This document shows positions 38,564-47,300 of a stretch of DNA of 64,000 nt, in pieces. Positions within the stretch are counted from its first letter, which is position 1. Each line of letters begins with the position of its first letter. Position numbers and translations under genes: made by a program. Below the pieces are notes generated by a model that was not told the DNA's origin, searched no databases, and saw nothing but the letters and a program-made list of their open reading frames with translations. The stretch is from Sphingomonas sp. PP-CE-3A-406 (GTDB lineage: Bacteria; Pseudomonadota; Alphaproteobacteria; Sphingomonadales; Sphingomonadaceae), in the NCBI RefSeq assembly GCF_003688625.1, contig NZ_RCWY01000002.1:1-64000 (forward strand). Direction: 5' to 3'.

Positions 38564-41056
38564 TCATGCAGCGTGAGATACAAGGTCAGGAATTGAGTGG
38601 TTTTTTAAAACTGATCCATGTAAAACTGCCGCGATAAGATCGGCCCCGCTGACCGGCTTTGCCACGACGCGCGTGATCCCTGTCGCGAGCAATTCCTCGC
38701 GTTCCCGATCAGCCGAAATGGGCCAGAGCAGCGTCGTTTCGACACATGCCGATGCGGCTGCGTAGGCGATCCGAGTCAGCGCTGCGATATGATCGCCCTC
38801 CCCTTGTACCGTCGCGTCGTCGATCAGCACGCGCGCGACATTGCCCAGATCAAGTCGAGCGATAGCTTCGTCGACCGACGTCGCGCACCCGACTGGACCA
38901 CAACGCGGCGTGAGCAACGTCGTGAACATACTGCGTGTGATCGGGTTGCGATCGAGTACCAGCGTTACCGTTCCCTCCACAGCGCCGCGTTCGGTGATCG
39001 CGATAGGTTCGGCGCGGATCAACGGGAGCGTCAACGTGAACGTCGCGCCGCGACCGATCGCGCTGCCGACCGACACATCGCCGCCCATCGCACGCGCCAG
39101 GTTGCGGCAGATCGAGAGACCAAGCCCGGTCCCGCCGAATTGCCGCGTCGTGCCCGCATCGGCCTGTTTGAACGATTCGAATATCTCCTCGAACTTGCCC
39201 GGCGAGATGCCGATACCCGAATCGATGACGGCAATGCGAAGCCGATCGTCGGTCACTACGTCGATCGTCAGCGCCACCTCGCCCGATGTCGTGAACTTGA
39301 GCGCGTTCGACAGCAGATTGAACACGATCTGTCGGACTCGCGCAGCATCACCCATGATCATGTCCGGACAGCCGTCCAGGTCGACGACGAACGACAATCC
39401 CTTGGCACGGGCCTGCTCGTCCCACATCCGGGTCGCGTCGATCACCGTCGCGCGAAGATCGAACGGCGCGGACTCGATCGTCAAATTCCCCGTCTCCATC
39501 TTGGCGACGTCGAGAATGTCATCGACCAGAGCGCGCATCCTGACACCGGCGCCGTGGACGATGTCGAGGCGGTCGCGGATCGCGGTCCCGAGCGCCCGAT
39601 CCGCGAGCATCACCTGCGTCATGCCGAGAATACCGTTGAGCGGCGTCCGTATCTCATGGCTCGTGGTCGCCAGGAACTCGGTCTTGGCGGCAAGCGCTTT
39701 GCCGAGCGCATCATTGGTCACGGCGAGGTCGTCGTTCGCCGCCCGCACACGGTCGCGGCTGCGGCGAATCGTGACCAGCCCGACCGCCAGCATTGCGATC
39801 ACCACCGCCACCGCGGCCGATGCACCGATAAACATATAGCGCTGGGTCTGCGCATGCGCGCGTTCAAACGCGATGCTCCGTTGCAGTTCGGTCGCCTTGA
39901 GCTGGCTTATCTTTAGTTCCTGGTTAGCGAAGTCGAACCGTGCCGCCATAAGCGCAGTTTTGGTGTCCGTCGCCAGTTTGGTTGCGTCGTCATCCATTCG
40001 CTTAAGGGCTTGAAGTTGCCCCAAGGCGCCCTTCGCATCGCCGATCATGCTATAAATGTCGTACGCAGTCTGGTGGACATCTCTGTAGGTCATGTCGGTG
40101 TCCGTTGGACTAAGGCCGACCAAGGATCTGACCATCAACGCGCGCGCCTGCACGACATCGCCGCGCTGCAATGAGATTTGCGCATCCGTTGCCAACAATC
40201 TGCTTCGAAGTCCCAGATCGCTTGTGTCTGCCACCTTGCGCGCAAATATCAACGCTTGTTCGGCCCGTGACAGATTACCGATCTTGAGCTGGATCCATGC
40301 GATATTGATATAGATCTGCTCGAGCAGGTTCCGACTTCCAAGAATCTTTGCGATAGACAGGGCCTTGGCAAGCTCGTCTCGCGCCTCAGGGTAGCGGCGC
40401 AGTAACGCAAGGGAGAGCGCTCGGTTATTATGGATCGAAAGAGAAAGGTTCACGTCAGACTGGTATATGTCTAGCGCTTGCTGGAAGTATTTCAGCGCAG
40501 TTTGCTGCTCGCGGGCTTGATCGTACAGCGAAGCGATGAAGACCAGAGCACGGGCCTGCCCGCGGGGATCGTTGAGCTTCCGATATATCTCGAACGCTCC
40601 TTGATAATCCCGCAACGCGTCGCCCATTCGCACCCGATTGCTGTCTAGCCACCCCAAGGACAGCAGAAGATCGCCATGAAGCTTTGATTTGGGTTGGCGC
40701 TGTGCGACTTGGGCGATTGCGCTCTCGATAGGTGCTTCCGCCATGTCCGATTTGTTGGTCCGCAGATACGCTTCGCCCTGAAGCCACTGCGCGGTAGCGA
40801 TCGCAACGCTGCGGTCATCGACCTGCGCAATCCGTGAACCAAGACGCTCGGCCTCTATCGCTTTGATCAACGCCTGCTGAGGATTAATGAGCATTGCGGC
40901 TTTCGCCTCAGCGACAGCGTCTGCATAGCCCTCATTTGCCTCCCTCGCTGGCGACGGCGGCGTTGCCATTGCTGGCGAGGGCGCCGCGCCCAAAAGCACT
41001 ACCGCCATGATTAGGGCGAGACTTCGAAGAATACGGGAGATCAGGCGCGCTTCCAC
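38564..41056 (-). CDS. Hybrid histidine kinase with periplasmic TPR sensor and degenerate receiver
   Basis: 830 residues. Signal-anchor/secretion peptide (1-32, ending SPAMA), TPR-like helical repeats about 40-350, a helical linker, a transmembrane helix at 407-430, coiled coil 431-460, HisKA with His467 in TTSHEIRTPLNG, HATPase with NLLSNALKF, DSGIGIS and GGTGLGLSI, and a C-terminal receiver-like domain from 695. In the receiver the acidic pair reads LVLDRNP (Arg in place of the second acid) although a β3 IDD (746-747) and Lys800 (AKP) remain, so phosphorylation there may be weak. The TPRs suggest protein or peptide sensing in the periplasm. It overlaps the EAL gene by 16 nt. Confidence 0.93.
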   Translation of the reverse strand: MEARLISRILRSLALIMAVVLLGAAPSPAMATPPSPAREANEGYADAVAEAKAAMLINPQQALIKAIEAERLGSRIAQVDDRSVAIATAQWLQGEAYLRTNKSDMAEAPIESAIAQVAQRQPKSKLHGDLLLSLGWLDSNRVRMGDALRDYQGAFEIYRKLNDPRGQARALVFIASLYDQAREQQTALKYFQQALDIYQSDVNLSLSIHNNRALSLALLRRYPEARDELAKALSIAKILGSRNLLEQIYINIAWIQLKIGNLSRAEQALIFARKVADTSDLGLRSRLLATDAQISLQRGDVVQARALMVRSLVGLSPTDTDMTYRDVHQTAYDIYSMIGDAKGALGQLQALKRMDDDATKLATDTKTALMAARFDFANQELKISQLKATELQRSIAFERAHAQTQRYMFIGASAAVAVVIAMLAVGLVTIRRSRDRVRAANDDLAVTNDALGKALAAKTEFLATTSHEIRTPLNGILGMTQVMLADRALGTAIRDRLDIVHGAGVRMRALVDDILDVAKMETGNLTIESAPFDLRATVIDATRMWDEQARAKGLSFVVDLDGCPDMIMGDAARVRQIVFNLLSNALKFTTSGEVALTIDVVTDDRLRIAVIDSGIGISPGKFEEIFESFKQADAGTTRQFGGTGLGLSICRNLARAMGGDVSVGSAIGRGATFTLTLPLIRAEPIAITERGAVEGTVTLVLDRNPITRSMFTTLLTPRCGPVGCATSVDEAIARLDLGNVARVLIDDATVQGEGDHIAALTRIAYAAASACVETTLLWPISADREREELLATGITRVVAKPVSGADLIAAVLHGSVLKNHSIPDLVSHAA

Positions 41057-42393
41057 ACGGTCGCCAGTCGATTGAATGGCGCCCGGACGTCGGTGGCCAG
41101 CGCCAGCGCCTTGCCGTCGTCGAGAAAATGGATCAGCGCATCGATATTGATCGGACGACTGATCAGGAATCCCTGGATCATGTCACACCCCATCACCGAC
41201 AGGAGCGCCATCGCCGCGGGCGTCTCCACGCCTTCCGCGACGACTTCCATTTCCAGCGCATGCGCAAGGTCGATGGTCGAGCGAACGATCAGCGGGTCGC
41301 GGTTCGAACTCGTCAATTGCGTCACGAAAAGCTTGTCGATCTTCAATTCTCGCGCCGGCAATTGCTTGAGATACGCCAGTGAAGACAACCCCGCCCCGTA
41401 ATCGTCGATCGCGATGACGATGCCGATCTCGGCAAAGACCTTGAGGTTCGCGATCGCGCTTTCGGGATCGCGAATGACCGAAGTTTCGGTGATCTCGAAT
41501 CCGAGTTGAGCACCGCTCTGCTCGACCAATGCGCACGCCTGCCTTACGAACCACGCATCTGCCAGGAGCACGCCGGAGATATTGATGAACACCCGCAGAT
41601 CGTGCCCGGCCCGCGACAATATCTTCTGGTCCTCGATCGACCGTCGTATCGTCCACAGGGTCAGCGCGACAATATCGTGAGTTTCTTCAGCCAATGGAAT
41701 GAAGTCGCTCGGTAACACCATTCCGCGTGTCGGGTGGTTCCAGCGAACCAGTGCCTCGACGCTGGTGATCTGCTGCCGTCGGAGGTGCACCTTCGGTTGA
41801 TACTGCAGAAAAAGCTCTTCGTTTTCGATCGCGACCGGCAAGTCCCGGACGAGTTGAGCCCGATCGATCGCCTCCGTGCTTCCGGCCACGTCGAGCGCGA
41901 CTGGGGTGCGCTCGATACGCGCCTCCGCCAAAGCCTGTTCCGCTGCCTCGATCAGGTGAACCTCGTCGCGATGCGGGGCCGCCGCGGCACCACCAAGGCG
42001 TGCCTGGATATCGTGGGTCTCGCCGTCGATATCGAATGGACGTTCGAACGCGCCTTCCAGCGCAGCGATCGCGACATCGAGCGCAAGCCGAGCCCCACTC
42101 TCGAACGCAATTTCAAGAATTTCGCGACCGACCGCAACGATGCGCGCGTCCGGCAGAGCTTCTCGCACCCGCGCGCCGAAATCGACTATCAACGTCTCCG
42201 AACGGGCTTTGCCGAGGTGGCGTCGCAGCGCTGCAAAGTTGGCGATTTCTGCCAGGATCAGGAAACGCCAACCGTTCAGCGCCCGATCACAGATCCCGTC
42301 CTGCCGGAGTTCGCCGAGCAACACCGGATCGACCAGCCGCGCATCGGTTTGCGTCGGGCTGCACTCGATCTGCGAGTACGGATGTTCGCTCAT
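41041..42393 (-). CDS. EAL-domain c-di-GMP phosphodiesterase with degenerate GGDEF domain
   Basis: 450 residues. The N-terminal half is GGDEF-like but its signature loop reads VGREILEIAF, so no cyclase activity is expected. The EAL domain begins near 178: VEALVRW (Glu213), NIS metal ligand, FEITET, IAIDDYGAGLSS (DDFG-type loop), LKIDK and VAEGVET are all present, so hydrolysis of c-di-GMP to pGpG is likely. The gene is upstream of and overlaps the hybrid kinase, tying c-di-GMP levels to the two-component output. ATG at 42393 follows the structured intergenic region. Confidence 0.93.
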   Translation of the reverse strand: MSEHPYSQIECSPTQTDARLVDPVLLGELRQDGICDRALNGWRFLILAEIANFAALRRHLGKARSETLIVDFGARVREALPDARIVAVGREILEIAFESGARLALDVAIAALEGAFERPFDIDGETHDIQARLGGAAAAPHRDEVHLIEAAEQALAEARIERTPVALDVAGSTEAIDRAQLVRDLPVAIENEELFLQYQPKVHLRRQQITSVEALVRWNHPTRGMVLPSDFIPLAEETHDIVALTLWTIRRSIEDQKILSRAGHDLRVFINISGVLLADAWFVRQACALVEQSGAQLGFEITETSVIRDPESAIANLKVFAEIGIVIAIDDYGAGLSSLAYLKQLPARELKIDKLFVTQLTSSNRDPLIVRSTIDLAHALEMEVVAEGVETPAAMALLSVMGCDMIQGFLISRPINIDALIHFLDDGKALALATDVRAPFNRLATVWKRA

Positions 42394-42515
42394 CCCGTCG
42401 TGCTATCGGCGAGCCCTAAACATACCCTTAACTGCAAGCGACACACACATATTATGTATGGTTAACAGACTATAAAGATGATTGTTTAACGTCGCATTAG
42501 TGATATGTTGTGCGA

Positions 42516-42531
42516 GCACCGGTAACGGTGC
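42516..42531 (+). promoter_or_regulatory. Hairpin with GTAA tetraloop in a likely 5' UTR
   Basis: GCACCG-GTAA-CGGTGC is a perfect 6-bp stem closed by a GNRA-class tetraloop. It is directly followed by the AAGGGAG ribosome site and the 16-codon ORF, so it may control translation or stabilise the transcript. Confidence 0.5.
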
Positions 42532-42549
42532 CCATAAGGGAGCATAAAC

Positions 42550-42600
42550 ATGCTGAAGATCATTGCCTCTGTACTCGGAATCACCATCCGTCCTTGGTGA
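42550..42600 (+). CDS. Candidate 16-residue peptide (MLKIIASVLGITIRPW)
   Basis: ATG to TGA with AAGGGAG about 9 nt upstream. The peptide is hydrophobic with one Lys near the start and an Arg-Pro-Trp end; it could associate with membrane, act as a leader peptide or be a signal. It lies between a GTAA-loop hairpin and a strong inverted repeat. No family recognised; so short an ORF may arise by chance, but the ribosome site and flanking structures argue for translation. Confidence 0.4.
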   Translation: MLKIIASVLGITIRPW

Positions 42601-42609
42601 ATAACGTTC

Positions 42610-42663
42610 GTCGGTCCGGATACAGATTCGCCACCAGTTGGCGCGTCAGGTTTCCGGACCGAC
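42610..42663. repeat. 11-bp perfect inverted repeat with nested stem
   Basis: GTCGGTCCGGA (42610-42620) pairs with TCCGGACCGAC (42653-42663). Inside the 32-nt loop CGCCA/TGGCG can pair (42629-42643). The stem starts 10 nt after the stop of the 16-codon ORF and could be an RNA structure or a protein-binding site. No T run follows immediately. Confidence 0.6.
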
Positions 42664-42675
42664 ATTTAACCGTTA

Positions 42676-42690
42676 TTAGTCAATGACTAA
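42676..42690 (+). terminator. Weak terminator-like hairpin
   Basis: TTAGTC-AAT-GACTAA followed by CGAGTTTT. A 6-bp A/T-rich stem and short T tract, a plausible 3' end of the small transcript. Weak. Confidence 0.35.
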
Positions 42691-42839
42691 CGAGTTTTGA
42701 TAAAGGCTGTCCAAACGCGCTTTTGATCAAAGCTTCCAACGCAACGTCAAATAAAACCTTATTGGCTGCAAGTTGCACCAATTCCGGTTTCCAATCCTTG
42801 CATTGCCGAACAGCGCTCATTCAGGAGCCGAATCGACGG

Positions 42840-44327
42840 CTAGGCCCGCGTCATGTCAGCGCGTAGCGAATGAAGCGTCGCCGGGTTCGAGAACCTCATC
42901 GAATCGTCTACCGAGCCGAACTTCAACGCCAGCAGATCCAGCGCGTAATTCTGGTTCAGCTTCCACGGCTTGCGTGCGCCTTGAACCGGCAGAGCCGCAG
43001 CAGCGCGCTGCACATAGCCCGAGGTGAAATCCAGGAACGCCTCCTGCTTCATGCTGGGATCGTCGTTGCTCGGCGTCGCTTGCCGCAACCCTCGTTTCTT
43101 CATCGTGTTGAGCAGGCGGCAGACGTACACTGCGGTCAGATCGGCCTTCAGCGTCCACGACGCGTTGGTGTAGCCGAAGGTCGAGGACAGGTTCGGCACG
43201 CCATCGAACATCATCCCCTTGTACTGGAGCCGCCCGGCGAGTTCGATCGACTTGCCGTCGAGGCTGAACGCGACCCCGCTCATCAGTTGCAGTTCGAGCC
43301 CCGTCGCGGTGACGATCACATCGGCGGGCAAGTCCTTCCCCGAATCGAGCCGGATACCCTCGGGCGTGATCCGCGCGATCGTGTCGGTGACGATCGAGGC
43401 AGTGCCGGCGTTGATCGCGGTGAACAGGTCGCCGTCGGGCACCAGGCAGACGCGCTGGTCCCACGGATTGTAGCGCGGCGTGAAGTGCGTCGCGACGTCG
43501 TAGTCGGGGCCGAGATGATCGCGGATCATGCCGATCATCCGCTCCTTCACCACGGCGGGCTTCTTCCGTGCCATTCGGTAAAAGAACATCCCCATCAACA
43601 CGTTCTTCCACCGCGTGATGCCATACGCAGCCTTTGCCGGCAGTTTCCCGCGCAGCCAGTTCGCCACGCCGTCCTCGCCCGGCCGCGCGACGATGTAGGT
43701 CGGCGAGCGCTGGAGCATCGTCACGTGTGCGGCGGTCTTCGCCATCGTCGGCACCAACGTCACCGCGGTCGCGCCGCTGCCGATCACGACGACGTTCTTG
43801 CCGCTATAGTCGAGGTCCTCGGGCCAGAATTGCGGGTGGACGATCTGCCCGGCAAAGCTGTCCGCACCCTCGAACTTAGGCGAATAGGCCTTGGCGTAAT
43901 TGTAATAGCCCGCGCACATCGAGAGGAAGTTGCAGGTCAGATGCACACGCGCACCGTCGGGGCCGGTCGCTTCGACGGTCCAGCGGGCGTCCTCGGTCGA
44001 CCACGCCGCCGACTTGACGTGATGGCCGTAGCGGATCTTGCGGTCGATGCCGTATTCCTTCGCCGTCTCCTCGACATAGGCGCGGATCGAGGGGCCGTCG
44101 GCGATCGACTTGGCCGCCGTCCAGGGGTGGAAGGCGAACCCCAGCGTGTGCATGTCCGAGTCGGACCGGATGCCGGGATAGCGGAACAGGTCCCACGTCC
44201 CGCCCATCGACTGCCGACCCTCGAGGATCATGTAGCTCCGGTCGGGGCAGCGCGTCTGCAGGTGGTAGCCGGTACCGATTCCGGAAATGCCGGCGCCCAC
44301 CACGATCACGTCGACATGTTCGGTCAT
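42840..44327 (-). CDS. Flavin-containing monooxygenase / Baeyer-Villiger monooxygenase-like
   Basis: 495 residues. FAD-binding GAGISGIG near 12-19, the NADP site VVIGSGATAV near 187, and the FMO/BVMO fingerprint FAGQIVHPQFWPED. FRYPGIRSDSDMHTLGFAF and IVTATGLELQLM are also typical. These enzymes use NADPH and O2 to insert oxygen into ketones, amines or sulfides; substrate unknown. Single gene; downstream it faces the structured intergenic region. ATG 44327. Confidence 0.9.
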   Translation of the reverse strand: MTEHVDVIVVGAGISGIGTGYHLQTRCPDRSYMILEGRQSMGGTWDLFRYPGIRSDSDMHTLGFAFHPWTAAKSIADGPSIRAYVEETAKEYGIDRKIRYGHHVKSAAWSTEDARWTVEATGPDGARVHLTCNFLSMCAGYYNYAKAYSPKFEGADSFAGQIVHPQFWPEDLDYSGKNVVVIGSGATAVTLVPTMAKTAAHVTMLQRSPTYIVARPGEDGVANWLRGKLPAKAAYGITRWKNVLMGMFFYRMARKKPAVVKERMIGMIRDHLGPDYDVATHFTPRYNPWDQRVCLVPDGDLFTAINAGTASIVTDTIARITPEGIRLDSGKDLPADVIVTATGLELQLMSGVAFSLDGKSIELAGRLQYKGMMFDGVPNLSSTFGYTNASWTLKADLTAVYVCRLLNTMKKRGLRQATPSNDDPSMKQEAFLDFTSGYVQRAAAALPVQGARKPWKLNQNYALDLLALKFGSVDDSMRFSNPATLHSLRADMTRA

Positions 44328-44396
44328 GCTGCATCCTCCCGCCCCGGCGTTACGCCGTAGGTTTCAGAACCGAACCTATCCTGTTGTGATCTTTAC

Positions 44397-47300
44397 TCAA
44401 TAGTCCTTCGTATATTTGACGCTCGCACTCTGCCCGCCGCTCGATCCCGCGGCCGACAAGAGGCTCAGCGCCTTGGTCAGCGCAATCTCGAGCTGCGTCG
44501 ATGTGAAGCCCTTCGCGTCGGTCACGATCTCAACATAAATGTTCTTCGTGATGTACTTGCCCGCCGCGAGGCTGGTGCCACGCCCGGTCGCCTGATCGGC
44601 GCCGAGCACGCGCAACCGGTCGAACCCGGTCGCCGAGCGGAGCTTGCCGAGCGGGTTCAGGCCGCCGCCGCCCGACCCGCGCAGCGAGTTCAACGCGGAC
44701 GCCAGCTGAATCGCCTCGGTCGCCGACAGATTGGCTGGGCTCGAGCCGAACAGCAGGCGGCTGAGCACCTCGTCCTGCGGCAGGACCGGCGTCGAGGTGA
44801 ACGCGATCTGCGGCTTCTGGCCGGTCCCGGTGACGTTGATGACGACGGTGATATCGCTGGTCGTAGTGGTCGCCTGGATGTTGATATCCGGGTCGGTCAG
44901 CGCACCGCCGCGGAAGCGGATCTGACCCTTGTTCACCTCGAACCGCTTGCCCGAGAACGAATAGGTGCCGCGGACCACGTCCATGCCACCGGTGACGATC
45001 GGCGCGGCGGAGGTGCCGCCGATGTGCATGTCCATCTCCCACTCGGACTCGAGGCCCATGCCCGAGACGAACAGCTGGTTCGGCGCACGCACACGGAGGT
45101 CGAGCTTGAACTTGCCGATCGCAGGCACGTCCGAGCGGTCGGTCGAGACGGGCGTCCGGATATCACTCTTGCGACGAACGCCGGTCAGTTCCGGGACCTC
45201 GGCCTGACCCTGGCGGATGATCTGGTAGCGCGCCTCGGGGATCTGGAGATCGCCCTGGATCAGGCCGCCATCGCGTCCGTTGGTGAGGTGAACCGTACCC
45301 GTCGTGGTCGCGCTGATCGCGTCGCTCTTGGCGAGCTGCGCATTGTTCAGCGTCGCGCGGATATCGATCGGGAAACCGCTATCCGCCGCGAACCCGATCT
45401 TGCCCTGCGCCTGCACGGTGCCGTCGCCGGCCTTTGCGGTCAGCTGCGTCAGTTGCAGGTCGGTGTTCGAGAACCGCCCGGCGATCCGCATCTGCGACAG
45501 ACGCGTGCCATAGGTCTCGTTGTCGTAGGTCAGGTTATCGGCGCGGACGACGCCGTTGAGCTGCGGTGCGGACAGGCGCCCGGAGAAGTCGGCTGCGACC
45601 GCGATCGGGCCCGACAATTGCTGGTTCGGAATTGCCGCAAAGCTGAACAGCACCGCGGACGGGCCATTATAGCGTATCCCGCCCGACAGCGGCGCGGCCA
45701 TCAGGCGCGTGCTCCACGAACCGTTGCCCGCCGGCAGCGGCCGGAGGTTGGCGACCATGCGGCCGATGACCGACGTCCCGCGACGCACCAGCGCGCGGCC
45801 AGTCGCACCCTCGCCGCCGAGCGTCCCGGCGAACACGATGTCGACGGGTTCGGAGACGGCGGCGAGGCCCGAGCGGGTGAAGTTGGCGACGGTTACGCGA
45901 ACGTCCGCGGTCGGCAGTGCGGCCGAATTCGCCTGCGAGAAGTCGAGGCTGCCGGTCGCCTTGCCACCGATGCCGAGGTTCGGGACTAAAGCGGAGAGCG
46001 TCGACAGGTCGAGGCGATCGAGCCGGACCTGCGCGTTCGTGCCGCGGCCATAGCTGCCGGCCAGGCGCGCCGAGCCGCCGCCTGCGCCACCGAAGTCGAT
46101 CCGGGTCGGCGACAGGCGATATTCGCCCTTCACCGCCTGGATGCGCGCCGGATTGACGGTGCGGAAGTCGATGCCGTTCGCCTGGCCCTGCGCTGCGACG
46201 AGGTAATTGTTGGGGCTGAGCTTGGTATTGACGGCGAGACGGAAGGGAACGCCGTTCGAGCCGGTCAGCAGCGCCTGTGCCGTGCCGTTGCCACCGACGT
46301 AGTTCACCTTCGCGCGCGCCGCGGAGAGGACGATCGCGCCGTAGCGCATGTCGGCGATCTGCGCGTCGGCGACGATCTGCGGCGTCGGGGTCAGCACCGC
46401 GGTGGCGTTGACGATCGCGCGGCCGATGGTGAAGTCGACCATGCCGGGGATCTTCGCGCCGTTGGCACGCGCCGCGACGTCGGCGCGCTGGTAGCCGCGC
46501 TGGTTGGCGAGGCGGACGTTGCCCGACAGGCCTTGCCCGGCGAACTGGAGCGCACCCGCGAACGGGCCGGCCGCAGTCTGGACGATCCGACCGCTGCCGA
46601 CGATCCCGGCGAACACCACGCGGCGCACGTCGACCGCGAGTTGCGCGCCCGGCTTGACCAGCACGTCGGCGGTGAACGGCCCGTAATTGGTGCCGCCGCT
46701 CGCGGTGACGGCATAGGCGCCGCCGCGACCGACGATACGCGCGTTGAGGTTGACGAGGCCGACACCGACACCAGGACGCGGTGCGCGTAGGACGACGACC
46801 GGCGCCGTGGCGCTGCCCGTGACGCGGGCAGACAGCGGGCCATAGGCGGTCGAATACGCGTCGGCATTCACCAGCACGGCGCCGGTGGCCGGATCGAACC
46901 GGCCCTCGCCGCTCGTCACACGGAACTGTGGCGCGTTCATCCGAAGATTGCGGAAGGTAACGATGCCTTCGGGGCTGTAGCCGATGTCCGAGCGGATGAT
47001 CGCGTTGCCGCCGAGGAAGCTGCGCGCGCCCTCGTTGAAGATCTGCGAGGTCTGCGCGACGACGCGACCGGTGATCCCGAAGCCGCCTTTCGGCCCCGGT
47101 ACCAGCTTCGCGTCGGTCGTCAGGTTGACGATGCCGATGCCGTCGACGCGGTAATTGTTGATCCGGCCCTTGAGCGCGCCGGTGTAGCGACCGGTCGCCA
47201 TGTTCGCGACGACCACCGCGGTCGCATCGATCTTGTCCGAACGGATCTTGAGGTTGTCGGACAGGACGTTGACGCCCGAAATCGCGAAGTCGCCGTCGAT

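Larger units (their letters stand above)
42394..42839. other. 446-bp AT-richer intergenic region with hairpins and a 16-codon ORF
   Basis: The longest gap in the window, between the EAL gene and the flavin monooxygenase (which points toward it). It is clearly richer in A/T than its surroundings. It contains a GTAA-capped hairpin, a short ORF with a good Shine-Dalgarno, an 11-bp inverted repeat with a nested stem, and a small terminator-like hairpin. These are listed separately. The part after 42700 shows nothing further. Confidence 0.7.

Noticed and set aside
42870..44360. 496-codon open frame antisense to the flavin monooxygenase
   Set aside because: No recognisable domain; long antisense frames are expected in GC-rich DNA where codon third positions mirror, and the other strand carries clear FMO motifs.
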